Positions 1 to 10,540 of a DNA stretch of 64,000 nucleotides are shown here, piece by piece (the stretch's first letter is position 1; the number at the start of each line of letters is the position of its first letter). This DNA is from Valencia hispanica (Eukaryota; Chordata; Actinopteri; Cyprinodontiformes; Valenciidae), in NCBI GenBank assembly GCA_963556495.2, contig OY747721.1:14905649-14969648 (forward strand). Direction: 5' to 3'. The position numbers and the translations under genes were made by a program. The notes beneath the pieces were generated by a model. The model was not told the DNA's origin, did no database searches, and was given only the letters and a program-made list of their open reading frames with translations.

Positions 1-1672
1 CAATTCAGTTTACCTGTTAGGTCTCTCATTCCGTGTTCCCTGATCATGTCGCGGAGAGGTGTAGTTAGATCTGAGTAACTGGGGATAAAGTTCCTACTGT
101 ATCCTGTTAAACCCAAAAATGACAACATTTCTTTCACATTTAGTGGTTTCGGGTGGTGGAGGATAGTTGAACGATGTTCGGGAGATAAGGATAGTCCCGT
201 CTGGGTCACCACGCGGCCTAGGAATGTCACCTGTTTTCTGCAAACCTGTAGTTTTCTCCGGCTTACCTTAAAACCTAATTGGGCCAGGTGTGTTAGCAGT
301 TTAAAAGTGGCTTCTAAGCACACCTGGGAGGTTGGGGCAGTCAAAAGTAGGTCATCTACATATTGGATAAGTGTACAACCCTCAGGTAAGGTACAGTTCT
401 CCAAGAGAGACTTCAGGACCTGGTTAAAGATTCCTGGTGAAAGGACAAAACCTTGGGGAAGGCGAGAGTAGCGCAACTGTTGTCCCTGAAAGGTGAAAGA
501 GAACAAATCGCGAAGTTCCCTTTGAAGAGGGAGGCAAAAGAAAGCATTTGCCAAATCAATACAGGTAAACCATTGGTGGGTGGGATTTAAGGTGTTTAGA
601 GCAACGTAGGGGTTAGGTACTGGTACTGTGGGGGTAGAAATGATTTTATTTATGGATCTTAGGTCATGTGCCATACGGTATTTGCCTGTTCCTTTCTTTT
701 CTACAGGTAATATTGGGGTGTTCCACTGAGAGGAGGAAGGTTCCAGAACCCCAGCAGTCAAAAGACCATGAATGGTATCAGCAATACCTGCTGTAGCCTG
801 AGGTTTATGTGGATACTGTGGGATCCAAATAGGAGAATTAGAAGTGACCTTAAAGGTCACTGGAGAGCAATTTACATACCCCACGTCAGTTGGCCCAGTA
901 GACCATAAAGAAGAAGGAAGTGAGCTCAATGTGTCATGAGTATCAGGATGATCTGTTCTTTCTCTTCCATGTGACCTGCTAAGTTCGACATGTTCCAACA
1001 CAGCCGTGTTGATTGATTTTGACTTAATTTTGTAGGTGTCGGTATGTTTTGAATACCATACACCAGGTATTGATGACGGCTCCCAATCCCTGATGTTAAT
1101 AGACCTTTTAACCATACCACCCAGCTCTTTAGCCTGGGGATTTGGATGTAAGGCCAGGGAAATATGTGGAACAGCTTCATCACTCATTTGGTACCAGTTA
1201 TATTGTTCTGGTGATAACATAACGAGTGCTGCCACACCCTCTGGAGCCACAAAAATATCACCTGAAACAACACTCCAGTCCTTCCCCTCCAGTTCAGCAA
1301 GAAAAAGTTCCAGGTTCCAGTCTGTTTGGTTCCTATCATAGAACAATGTGACGTGTGGAGGATCAGAGGGGGAAACGTAAGGGTGCACCTGGGATATCCA
1401 GGGCTTCCACAAAAAGTATTGGTGTAAAAGTCCAAGCTCAGTGGGTGTTTCAGGTTTCAATATTCCCCAATAGATGTCTGCGCTTTGATCACACACAGGA
1501 GACATCAGATATTGTCCATGTGACGTAGCAGAGCTACAAGGAAATACACTTCCATCAGGTAATGTCACGAATAGTCCATCAGGACCACACAGAATAGTGG
1601 CTCCCAACTTTATCAGCAGGTCTCGTCCCAGAAGATTGAGAGGAACAGTTTTGGAGTTCACATAACAGTGAG
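1..1672 (-). CDS. Endogenous retrovirus pro-pol fragment (reverse transcriptase)
   Basis: Read on the minus strand, one frame stays open from about 1672 to the window edge, more than 550 codons. It contains a retroviral protease C-terminal motif (LLGRDLL, near 1610-1635), then a spacer, then a reverse transcriptase with LPQG (about 449-460) and the catalytic YVDD box (351-362). LPQG plus YVDD is the orthoretroviral pattern, most like gamma- or epsilon-type retroviruses. I do not see the protease active-site D-T/S-G triplet upstream of LLGRDLL, so the protease looks shortened. The frame is broken at 1673 by a Harbinger insertion, beyond which gag lies. The short ORFs read at 926-1435 on this strand are out-of-frame shadows. 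The 3' part of pol, env and the LTRs are not in the window. The long open frame suggests a fairly young copy. Confidence 0.85.
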
Positions 1673-1675
1673 TAA

Positions 1676-2303
1676 AGCCGCGTTCACACCGGTCAGCGCG
1701 TCCAGGCAGCAGGGCAGCTAGATTACATGCAAGTCTATGGTATCTACGCATCTAGTGGGCGTCAAACTGCCAAGCAGCAAGTCAGGGAAAATTGAACTTT
1801 CGGGCAGCAGACGCGCGGCGTCAACCAATCAGAGCGACTCGTTGTACTGACGTAGTAACTCCTTCCATGGGGGAATCGGCAAATTTTTTATTCAAGATGG
1901 AGGACAAACTGATCGTCGCTGTATGTAATGTCCGTGAACTGTATGACCCGTCTTCGTCTTTTTACAAAGACAGGAAGAGATCGGATCTGATTTGGAGGAA
2001 GATATCGGAGGATATTGGAGTGCCAGGTAAGCAGTTAAATATATTTCTTTTAACTTTCAACGTTGTGTCGCTTCATTAATTAAAGCCCAAGCCACTCTCT
2101 CGACAAGATCCGCCATGTTGTAAACAACTAGCAACAGACAAATCCACGCCCGCACGCTGACGTAATGACGTGGCGCGCTGATGCCCCGACGCGCCGACGC
2201 AGACCACAAGTGTGCAAGCAGCTGGGTTTTAATTTTAAAGCGTCGACTTTCGTCCGTTTGAGCGATTTGACGCCTGGACGCGCTGACCGGTGTGAACGCG
2301 GCT
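1676..2303 (+). mobile_element. PIF/Harbinger deletion derivative, 628 bp
   Basis: Terminal inverted repeats are perfect over at least 17 bases (AGCCGCGTTCACACCGG at 1676, its complement ending at 2303). A 3-bp TAA target duplication flanks them (1673-1675 and 2304-2306), the PIF/Harbinger signature. The left part is nearly identical to the left part of the longer copy at 3193 and still contains the first MADF exon (about 1899-2028) with its GTAAGC splice donor. The right part matches the last ~200 bp of the long copy. Everything between has been lost, so this is a non-autonomous derivative of the same family. It is inserted in the endogenous retrovirus between gag and pol sequence. Confidence 0.9.
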
Positions 2304-2306
2304 TAA

Positions 2307-2600
2307 CACGTATCGTCTGCAGGGACCTGTGTTCCTCCCCTTCCACGCCCATGCGCCCATTGTCCCCTTCCTCTGTAACCTCCACGCCCACCACGAGGTG
2401 CAAATCCTCTGTTATAACCCTGATTATTCATAGCTGGGGGTGGATAGGGCTGGTATTGCTGCTCAGGTGGGGGGCTCCATGGGGGAGCGGGATACACTTC
2501 AAGGTTAGTCATTGGCATCTGTTTTTTACCTTCAGTTTTAGTTTTACTGAGTTTTTGCTGAGTTTCTATAAGCTGCATCTTTAATAATTCTTTTTGCAGT
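2307..2600 (-). pseudogene. Endogenous retrovirus gag, C-terminal Gly/Arg-rich part
   Basis: The minus frame starts with a predicted amphipathic or coiled segment rich in Leu, Lys and Gln. A Pro/Tyr-rich stretch follows, then a nucleocapsid-like Gly/Arg-rich tail with repeated RGG/RGR motifs near 2320-2400. No CCHC zinc knuckle is visible; basic Gly-Arg nucleocapsids without knuckles are known in some retroviruses, such as spumaviruses. The frame runs into the Harbinger insertion at 2306. Across the insertion, pro-pol is in a different reading frame from this gag frame. Compared with typical gag-pro-pol spacing, most of the protease is missing. Confidence 0.7.
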
Positions 2601-2609
2601 TTAGTGATT

Positions 2610-3189
2610 TTAGTTCCTCATCCATCCTGCTTCCTTCTTCACTTTCTTCTTCCCCACCTCTCTCATTGTCTGTTTTCTGGCTTCTATGTCTATCCCGTAA
2701 TTGTCTCTGTCCTGCTCTTCATCTTCCCACTGTCCTTCGACTGTCATTTTTACAACCACCACTTTCTCTCCCCCTCCTTTCTTTCTTCCTGTGCTCGCAT
2801 GACTGGGTCTCATCTTACAGCTGTGTGTTTCCTCTTCCTGGTCGGACTCAGAGTCCACTCTACCCTTTTCAAACCCTCCTTTGTTTTGGTAAAAATAATC
2901 TACCTCTGGTTGTCTATATTTTCTTGCTACAAATGGTTCTGTGTCATAACCACACGCGCCTTGATCCGTAGGTCCGCGATGGTTTTGCTCGGAGGGAGAG
3001 TATTGTTTTACGGACTGGGGTCGGATGATTTCCGAGATATCATCCGGATATTGGTGTTGCGGTTCTTCGACTACTAATTCTCCTTTACTTATTTTTAGAA
3101 CGGGGTACAATCCGGTCTGCTGGCGAGCACTCGGAGGTTTTACAACGGGGTATAATCCGGTCGGTTGTGGAGGAGCAGCCGGTGGCGTA
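2610..3189 (-). pseudogene. Endogenous retrovirus gag, N-terminal/central part
   Basis: The minus frame is open from 3189 to a stop at 2610. It begins with a Pro-rich segment holding two copies of a TGLYPV motif (near 3105 and 3165), then a polar, charged region rich in Glu, Lys and Arg. This looks like the matrix/linker portion of a retroviral gag. The frame ends at 2610 and the Gly/Arg part continues in another frame, so there is at least one frameshift near 2600-2620. The upstream (5') end is cut at 3190 by the second Harbinger insertion. No similarity could be searched; the assignment rests on position and frame next to the pol gene. Confidence 0.6.
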
Positions 3190-3501
3190 TAAAGCCGCGT
3201 TCACACCGGTCAGCGCGTCCAGGCAGCAGGGCAGCTAGATTACATGCAAGTCTATGGGATCTACGCATCTAGTGGGCGCCAAGCTGCCAAGCAGCAAGTC
3301 GCGCGCGTCAGCGGAGCTGGCATCAGCGCGTCCACGCAGCTGATGCCCGGACGCCCCGACGGTCCGTCGGGGCGTCTGCTGCTCAAGTTGGGAAAATTGA
3401 ACTTTCGGGCAGCAGACGCGCGGCGTCAACCAATCAGAGCGACTCGTTGTACTGACGTGGTAACTCCTTCCATGGGGGAATCGGCAAATTTTTTATTCAA
3501 G

Positions 3502-4874
3502 ATGGAGGACAAACTGATCGTCGCTGTATGTAATGTCCGTGAATTGTATGACCCGTCTTCGTCTTTTTACAAAGACAGGAAGAGATCGGATCTGATTTGG
3601 AGGAAGATATCGGAGGATATTGGAGTGCCAGGTAAGCAGTTAAACATAGAAAAAAATATTTTTTCTTTTAACTTTCTTGTTATGTTAGCTAACGCTACGC
3701 TAGCCAAAAGCGGTTAGGGCAACTACGGTACTAAATACGCATTACCAGTTTCCCATTGTGTATTTAGACGAGATCTGCAAAAACCGGTGGAAGACATTGA
3801 GGGACACATATGTCAGGCAGAGCAGAAAGGAGAAAGAGAGAAGGAAGAGCGGAGCAGAAGGAGGGAAAGTGCAGAAATGGAAGTACCTCTCTGTCCTGTC
3901 CTTCCTCGAACCCTTCATCGCCCCCCGCGAAACATCGAGCAACATGGGGGTCGAGGAGGAGCAGGCGGAGGGGTATGACCACCCAGAGGAGCCAGAAGAA
4001 GAAGCAGCAGGGCGGTTAGAGGCAGAAGGTTGGTGATTTTGAGAAGAAAACCCAGACATAGTGGCACACAAACACACACAAAAACGTGCTCAGAAACATG
4101 AAAATAATTATTGTAAAGCTGAAACCTACATCATTTTGCTACTACAAAGTTTTGCTATTTATTATTAGTGCTAGCAGTAGAAGTATTTGTGATCTTGGTA
4201 TAAAGCATAATAAACAGGAGGGTCAATAATATTCCTTTCTGTCTTGACAGATCCAGCTAACATGGAGGCAGGTGACATGGCTGAACCAGAGTCCCCTGGC
4301 CCTTCCTTTTCTGCTTCTGACCAGCCTGGCCCTTCCTCTGCTGCTGCTTCTTCTTCTGACCAGCCTGGCCCTTCCTCTGCTCCAGCATCTGCAGGTGTGT
4401 AGTGCTGTTTGGAAAGGTTGGGAATGTAGGTTTTATTCAAAGATGTCAATCTGTTTCTTTGGGTTCCCAGACACTTGGCGAATTACTTTTTGTACTTTCT
4501 GAAATGTCTGTGTATACCCTGGAATTCACACTCAGCCTTTCATACAGACTTAAAATGTTGCTTCTAAGCATTTTTAACACATTTTTCTACTGTGTTTTTT
4601 CACAGGCCCTCCAAGAAAATGAAGGCGGAGGCAGCAGGACTTGTCAGTGCCAACCGAGTTTCAGCAAAAGCTGCTTGATGCGCTCAAGGCCCGGCCTGAA
4701 CCAGCTCCTGCTCCTCCTGCAGATGATGACATGCACTTCCTTCTCTCTCTTCATCCTCTCCTGAAAAGGGTGTCACCTCTAGAAAGAGACATCCTAAAAT
4801 TTGACATTCATAGACTGATTTTTGAAAGAATTAATGTAACACTCAATTTGACCCATTTGGACAATACTCAGTAG
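3502..4874 (+). CDS. Harbinger-encoded MADF-BESS DNA-binding protein (spliced, one in-frame TGA)
   Basis: Four exons fit with matching phase 1 junctions: 3502-3631 (GTAAGC donor), 3768-4028, 4251-4394 and 4606-4874. Exons 1-2 encode a MADF (Myb/SANT-like) domain, from ELYDPSSSFYKD through CKNRWKTLRDTYVR to a Trp-Lys-Tyr-Leu core. Exon 3 is a Ser/Pro-rich linker with repeated DQPGPSS. Exon 4 ends in a BESS motif (about DDDMHFLLSLHPLLKRV), a protein-interaction motif often paired with MADF. In the transposon this protein would bind the element ends and help the transposase. In exon 4 a TGA interrupts the frame at 4620-4622; CGA would restore Arg in a basic run, so CpG decay is likely. The start at 3502 begins the MADF domain; an in-frame ATG at 3471 is an alternative. 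Confidence 0.8.
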
Positions 4875-4879
4875 TTTTA

Positions 4880-5520
4880 CTGATCGGGCTGACACCTTTT
4901 TCAGGGGAGGAAGGAGACTCCTTTCTGTGTCCCTCCTGTCTTCCACCGTACTTCCTCCAAATAAGGTCCTTTCTCTTCCTGTTCTTTATTTTATTGTTTT
5001 ATTATATGTATATATGTTGTATGTATTTTTTTTATATTAAATATTTTTATATGTAACATTTTGGTCAGCTACTTTCCTTAATTTAATTCTACTGTCCTAT
5101 GTAATGCCATTTGGGTGAAAATATTATTTTTAATAACAGATAATAATTACCTTAATGAAATATACCTTTTTATTGACTATATAAAATATCACAGAAGTAC
5201 AAAAGCAAGAACTATTTGAGTTTATTTGATTGATTTCACCATATCCATAGACGAGTTTGTGGGAGAAAGCAGAGCAGTCTGTCAGTCATTACCTGGAAAC
5301 GAGAGGTACAGGTGAACAGGTCAAAAGTATATAGGTACAGAACAAACAATAATCCATAAATGAAAGGGATTTGTGAATGTATATATGAATGTATAGAGAA
5401 AAACAAATTATTAAAAGATAATATAGTAAATATAGATGTGGAAATTTTCAGAAAGTTTTGCTCTTAATTTTTTTACTGGGTGGCTCTTAAAAGAGCCGTT
5501 TTGGGTCAGTCCTGTATGGA
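4880..5520. other. AT-rich interior of the Harbinger element
   Basis: This stretch between the BESS exon and the transposase remnant is AT-rich and has no convincing ORF. It includes a likely polyadenylation region for the MADF-BESS transcript (AT-rich, several TATTAAA-like words near 5030-5045). I see nothing else in it. Confidence 0.4.
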
Positions 5521-5525
5521 CATGA

Positions 5526-5808
5526 CTATTCTGCCGGCTGCCATGGCACTACCCCCTCCTCACTGAAGTGGGCCATGAAAACGTCTCTGGTCTCCACTGC
5601 CTCTCTGGTTGCGTTGTTGGCTCCGATTCGCCCCACAGCTGGAAGTGGTCTTTCTCCATGAGCAGCGGCAGCTCCCCTCACCACTTCGGGGTTGACTTCC
5701 AGTCTGCGGTGAAACATTCTCCACTGTGCAGACCAGATCCCGAATGCATCTTCAACCACCAGCCGGGCCCGGGAGAGCCGGTAGTTGAAGACGCGCTGCT
5801 GATCCGAC
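5526..5808 (-). pseudogene. C-terminal remnant of HARBI1-type transposase
   Basis: The minus frame encodes the end of a Harbinger DDE nuclease: a helix with NYRLSRARLVVEDAFG, then FHRRLEVNPEVV, and a C-terminus with ATREAVETRDVFMAHF. It ends at a natural stop (5526-5528). The catalytic core and the N-terminal half are missing; upstream of 5808 the sequence joins directly to the right terminal region shared with the 628-bp copy. This piece cannot catalyse transposition. The element would depend on a transposase supplied elsewhere. Confidence 0.8.
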
Positions 5809-6010
5809 AAGATCCGCCATGTTGTAAACAACTAGCAACAGACAAATCCACGCCCGCACGCTGACGTAATGACGTGACGCGCTGATGCCCCGACGCGCCG
5901 ACGCAGACCAGAAGTATGCAAGCAGCTGGGTTCTAATTTTAAAGCGTCGACTTTCGTCCGTTTGAGCGATTTGACGCCTGGACGCGCTGACCGGTGTGAA
6001 CGCGGCTTAA

Positions 6011-6460
6011 TGCCACGTTTCTGACTATGGAGCTGCCAATTACCAGGGCCGGCTTCTCAGCGGGTGTGTCGCTGAGCGGGGAAAATCTGTTAGAAACGCG
6101 GACCGGTTGGTGGTGGCCCGGGGGCTGGGTCCTAGAACTATGCTTCCTACGTACAGTCACCCAGCCGCCTTTAGGTCCCGGCTGCGCAGGCTCTACCGGA
6201 GGACAGCTAGGGGGTTCTATCCTTGTTGGCTCTGCGCTGGCTAATGGGCTTCGGCTATCTGCTGGTTTTTCAACAGCCCGGAGCCGTGCTTCTAATTCTG
6301 ATACCCTCGCCTCCAAAGCTACAAAAATATAACATTTATTACAGTTACCATTATCACTAAAGGAGGCAGGGAAGTAACTAAACATCTGACAGAGAGAGCA
6401 AGAGAGAAGAGAAGAATTAGAGACAGGAGAGAGAAGAGTAGCCATAGCCGCAATGAAGCT
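6011..6460 (-). pseudogene. LINE ORF1 fragment with SGNH-esterase motif (CR1/L2 type)
   Basis: The minus frame runs from about 6445 down to the Harbinger border at 6010. It contains a Cys-containing N-terminal stretch, a short coiled coil ([16 protein letters not shown]), a Pro-rich linker, a GGWVTVRRK segment and the start of an esterase-like block [13 protein letters not shown]1/L2-clade LINEs of fish carry an ORF1 of this layout; the usual motif is GDSIVR, here GSSIVR, so the catalytic-type Asp is changed. The reading stops where the Harbinger element begins; the rest of ORF1 and all of ORF2 are absent on the other side. The 5' region runs toward 6700. Confidence 0.65.
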
Positions 6461-6719
6461 AAGCTAACTGAGCTAGCGAGACCTTCCACCCAAAGAAAAA
6501 CTGTGTGAAACACGAGGAGTTCCCAAAACGTAAAGTACACCACCACAAAATGTGTGTTTTAGTGTGATTGTGTGTTAAAATAACTTAGAAAAGCCTCAGC
6601 ACAGAGAAAATAAGATCAATTCAAGAGCGTTTGAACACCAAAACAGCTCCACGGAGCACAGCAGTGACAACAGGAAATGACGCAATACGGCTTACCCCGT
6701 CACCATATTATCTTCTATG

Positions 6720-7060
6720 ATGCATAACCATGGCAACAAGGTGGTTTACAACTGGCAGCAGCTGATTAACATCACAAAAGCTCAAATAATACCTCAACTA
6801 CAGCCACAAAACCCTGATGAGTTGAAAAGAAGACGCCATAGATCCAGAGCATCCTCTACATCAGACTGTCATACAACTACAGAGCGTCTTCAGTCAATGG
6901 CTTCTTCAGATCTGTGGAGCGCTACAAGAGATCATCCCTACCCACAGCCATCAGCATCTACAACAAATCTTTGAAGAAACTTGCATAATGAGTTACAACA
7001 ACATTTAATTTCCCTTTGGGATTAATAAAGTAATTTTGAATTGAATTGAATTGAATTTTA
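6720..7060 (+). mobile_element. 3' end of an L2-type LINE with TTGAA tail
   Basis: One plus frame reads as a typical L2-clade ORF2 C-terminus (IRLSYNYRASS, then Arg-rich, then SIYN). A short 3' UTR and a tail of repeated TTGAA (about 7038-7060) follow; such microsatellite tails end many fish L2 elements. The element is strongly 5' truncated. A second, inverted copy of the same family lies at 60318-60640. Confidence 0.75.
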
Positions 7061-7368
7061 AAACTGCACCCCATACCTCACTGTCCTCTCCAGGACCATT
7101 TTTCTGCCATACGAAGCACTTAGATACAGGACGTCCACATGCTCTCAAACCCAGCCCTGTCAAAGGCTGTGAGGTGGCTTTTACAAGATAGATTGCAGAA
7201 ACACACAAAATCACCAGTCCAGGAGAACTTCCTGTATTTAAGAAGAATAGAGAACACAGCAAAATCTGATTGATTGATTGAAAAGCTCCGCTAGTGCTTT
7301 AGAGTTTTAAACCAACGCGACTGTGTGTTATGATTTACCAGGTATCATCTTGAATTGTTATACTGTAG

Positions 7369-7486
<118 letters not shown>

Positions 7487-7904
7487 TGTGTTTATCTCTT
7501 ATGACATATTAGATATATTTTGATTGCAATTTTAACTTATTAATCTTGTACTCAGGCAAATATATGGTGTAAAAAGTTGAGATGCCCTCGTAATTGATAG
7601 CCGTTTATCCAACTCATAATAAAATACATGAGTATATAAATAAATATGGGTATTTGTGAAAATGTGTAAAAATCTTTAATTTCAATGTAAAAATAAAGGA
7701 CTTGCAAGATGTATTTGAAGTGATGAGTATGCGTTTAGCTTATGACCATGAAACAACAAAAGATACCTGAGAATAAACAACCAGGTAGACAAATGGTAAT
7801 ATATCAATATAATAAAAGGTTGTTACAACCTTGATTTGATTTAAAATAACTAAGTATGTATCAATAAATGTCAATTAGCACATTTTTGCTTTCAAACTTG
7901 GAGT

Positions 7905-8110
7905 CTTTAAATGGCAAATGGCCTGTACTTGTATAGCGCTTTATCTAGTCCTGAGGACCCCAAATCACTTTACACTACATTCAGTCATTCACCCATTTAC
8001 ACACACATTCACACACTGGTGATGGTAAGCTACATCTTAGCCATAGCTGCCCTGGGGCACACTCACAGAAGCAAGGCTGCTGAACACTGGCACAACTGGG
8101 TCGTCTGACC
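7905..8110 (+). repeat. Dispersed teleost repeat, TATAGCGCTTTATCTAG type
   Basis: The block beginning with the TATAGCGCTTTATCTAG core is a repeat I recognise as very common in fish genomes (short-element family, class uncertain). It is present at the same place in arm B (60180-60316 plus 60840-60905, inverted), so it was there before the duplication. Related sequence recurs at 48985-49150. Confidence 0.6.
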
Positions 8111-8153
8111 ACCACCAGTAATTATAATTTATTTGACCAACTTTAGTTAGATG

Positions 8154-8292
8154 ATCTGCGATGGACTGGCGACCTGACCAGGGTGTACCCCGCCTCTCGC
8201 CCCATGACAGCTGGAGATAGGCACCAGGCCCCCCCCCCCCCCCACCGCAACTGTGCAAAGGAATGACAGGTACAGAAAATGGATGGATGGAC
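8154..8292 (+). mobile_element. Short retroposed element with GGATGG tail, 139 bp
   Basis: The unit starts ATCTGCGATGGACTGGCG, includes a C homopolymer near 8229-8243 and ends in ATGGATGGATGG. It is flanked by near-identical 9-bp repeats, AGTTAGATG (8145-8153) and AGTTAGAGG (8293-8301). Arm B has the single empty site (about 60155-60165). It therefore inserted in arm A after the duplication. Other copies of this unit lie at 24436-24780, 31915-31985 and 37222-37362. RTE-type LINEs have such tails; this may be a SINE using their machinery. Confidence 0.7.
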
Positions 8293-10540
8293 AGTTAGAG
8301 GAGTAGTTGACATGAGTAATAAAGACAGGACTTGCACTTAACCTAAAGGTTTTTTAAAGTGAATAGAAAACAGCAACAGTGGAATTTCCTGCACGAGTTT
8401 TACATTTCTTTTGTAAAAGCCTCCGACCAAAGACACTCTGTTGTTGCATAACAGTCTCATGAGGAGGATGCTTAGTGTTTTAAGTAATGTTTTTCACTTT
8501 ATGAAGAATCCTTCTTTGCACAATCATGTTGCTACTTCAACAGATGATGGCAAATGGGATTGCACTTTCCAGAACAAATTCATAGAAGATATGCAGCATC
8601 TTACTGAGGGACCCCCGCTTCCTTTAAAGAAAAGTTGAACATAATATATTAAATCTTTGACCATATCAGCGGTCTTTTTTTCACAAATTGACCAGCTAAG
8701 TTTACACATTCAGCTGATTGTGTCTTCATTTGCCTTTATTTTAGAAAATAATGTCTCCATTTACTAAGACAGGGAATAAACAATCAAATCCTAATAACAT
8801 AATGAATATTCCGTAACTAAGCAAAGCATCACCTCACACTGTATAGCTTAATGGCTTTTCCATTTCTGTCCTAATGTAGTTTCATTAGCTGCATGTTTGT
8901 TTGGACCGTTGGTGTTTTTTTTTTACAATTTGAGTAAAGAGTTGGGATGCTCATTATAACATACTTGGAGTGAATCTCTGCACTTGGAATATAATTCAAT
9001 ATGGTAAATGGCTGATGTATTTTTGTGGTTATTTCACATCTAAATGGAAGATAGTTTTTGGAGTCATGTTAATGAATGAAAGCCCTGATAGATTACAAAA
9101 AAAACAGCTGAACTGCATGCTAAAAGAAACAACTTGGATGCTTTTCTTCTTTGCTTGAATGTTTTTGTTGGGGTGAACTTTGCAGAGGAAGGAACATTTG
9201 ATGTCTAAATGTATATTTTAAATCTCATAACTTTGTCAACAGATTCAAAACAAAAGCACATATTTAAAAGGGTGAAAATTTAGTTCTTTACATATATTTC
9301 ACATGCAATCAATATGAAGCTTTATAATAACAGATTCTTTGGCTCAGTATGTGGCTTTATTATCGGTTAACCCGAATCCATACTTGCTCAAGAAACAAAA
9401 TGTTGCCAACCTATTTGCTGGTTTGTTACATTATTTGCTTTGGACTCCAGTGTAGGACACACATGAATGATGTTTTAAAAAACATTTTGTGACCATCTAT
9501 AGTATTTTTAGTTTCTGTTTATTGTTCTGTTTGCATTTTTGTTTGTGTCTGTCTTAAAGTGTGTAATCAGACTTTTGCAGACCTACTGTAATCGGGTCTG
9601 CAAAGGTCTGCTAACACAGACAGACAAACTTTAGTAGGACAAATACAGAAAAAACGCTGAAAGATGATGACAAGATTAACCTGGAACTAAGGGATGTATT
9701 ACATTTTTTTTATTTTTTTTATTTGACATTGTTGGCCATTTTTACGTGAACAGCCAAAACTGAGAAAATACAAAGCTGTAGAAATCACACAAAACTAAAT
9801 TTACTTTTGGTTTTATAGTTCAGTGACGGCCAATCGAAATAAAATGTTATTTCATTCTGTACTGGTACGGGCATGTTATCAACCATCGATAATGAGTTCA
9901 CTCAACTTCTGACATTAGTGTTCAAACATCGGAGACTGATGTGTTAGCAACTTTTCATTCTATTTTCACTCAGTTTTTTATAAATAAAATTTAACTGTGT
10001 TTCCATACATTTTGTGAATGTATGTCTTTCATATTTGGAGCACACTCAGTGTGTGGGATATTTTGTACACATATGGTAGTTGTAGATTTTTGTGGTTTAT
10101 TTGTCATACACATAAGTTTGTGCTGCTATGCATCTAAGCTAACAGTCTACACTAGAAAGTTGTTTTTTATTCAAAACGGGTTATCTGTTTCCAAAAGACC
10201 TGCATTAGAAAGCAAATTATGACGAAGGCTGTCCAAATTCTAAGGCTCCACCAAATGCGGCCCAAAAAGAGATGTTTGTTTTTTTATAACCATGGCGTAC
10301 AAAGCGTGACATAAAGCGGGAGAGGAGTACGGTAATAACTACAACTACATTAAAATCTGGAGCTACAAAAGTTCAAGACTTAAAGCAGTTTTGTTGTTAG
10401 GCATTTGCAAATTTGGAAAAAAAATTAAACAAGTGAATTAATTAATTCTATCATTTAAAAAGGATTAAATGAGTAATTAGAAAACTCAGCAAGATTTCAA
10501 GCTCAATTTTTACCAGCTTGTCTTTTGTTCTGTCATAGCT

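Larger units (their letters stand above)
3193..6007 (+). mobile_element. PIF/Harbinger transposon, 2815 bp, internally deleted
   Basis: Terminal inverted repeats start AGCCGCGTTCACACCGG at 3193 and end with the complement at 6007. TAA target duplications lie at 3190-3192 and 6008-6010. On the plus strand it carries a spliced MADF-BESS gene (3502-4874). On the minus strand only the C-terminal part of a HARBI1-type DDE transposase remains (5526-5808). Autonomous Harbinger elements encode both a transposase and a Myb/SANT-like or MADF partner needed for nuclear import and end binding. This copy keeps the partner but has lost most of the nuclease. The left flank is retroviral gag while the right flank is LINE ORF1. 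Confidence 0.9.

Noticed and set aside
926..1435. Two short minus ORFs in the retroviral pol region
   Set aside because: They are out-of-frame; the true pol frame is open through the same stretch and contains the RT motifs downstream.
3244..3501. An upstream ATG extending the MADF protein N-terminally
   Set aside because: The added residues come from the subterminal GC-rich transposon end, differ in the sister copy and precede the conserved MADF start at 3502.
8441..8638. A 65-codon plus ORF in arm A
   Set aside because: The matching place in arm B (about 59880-60000) has indels that break the frame.
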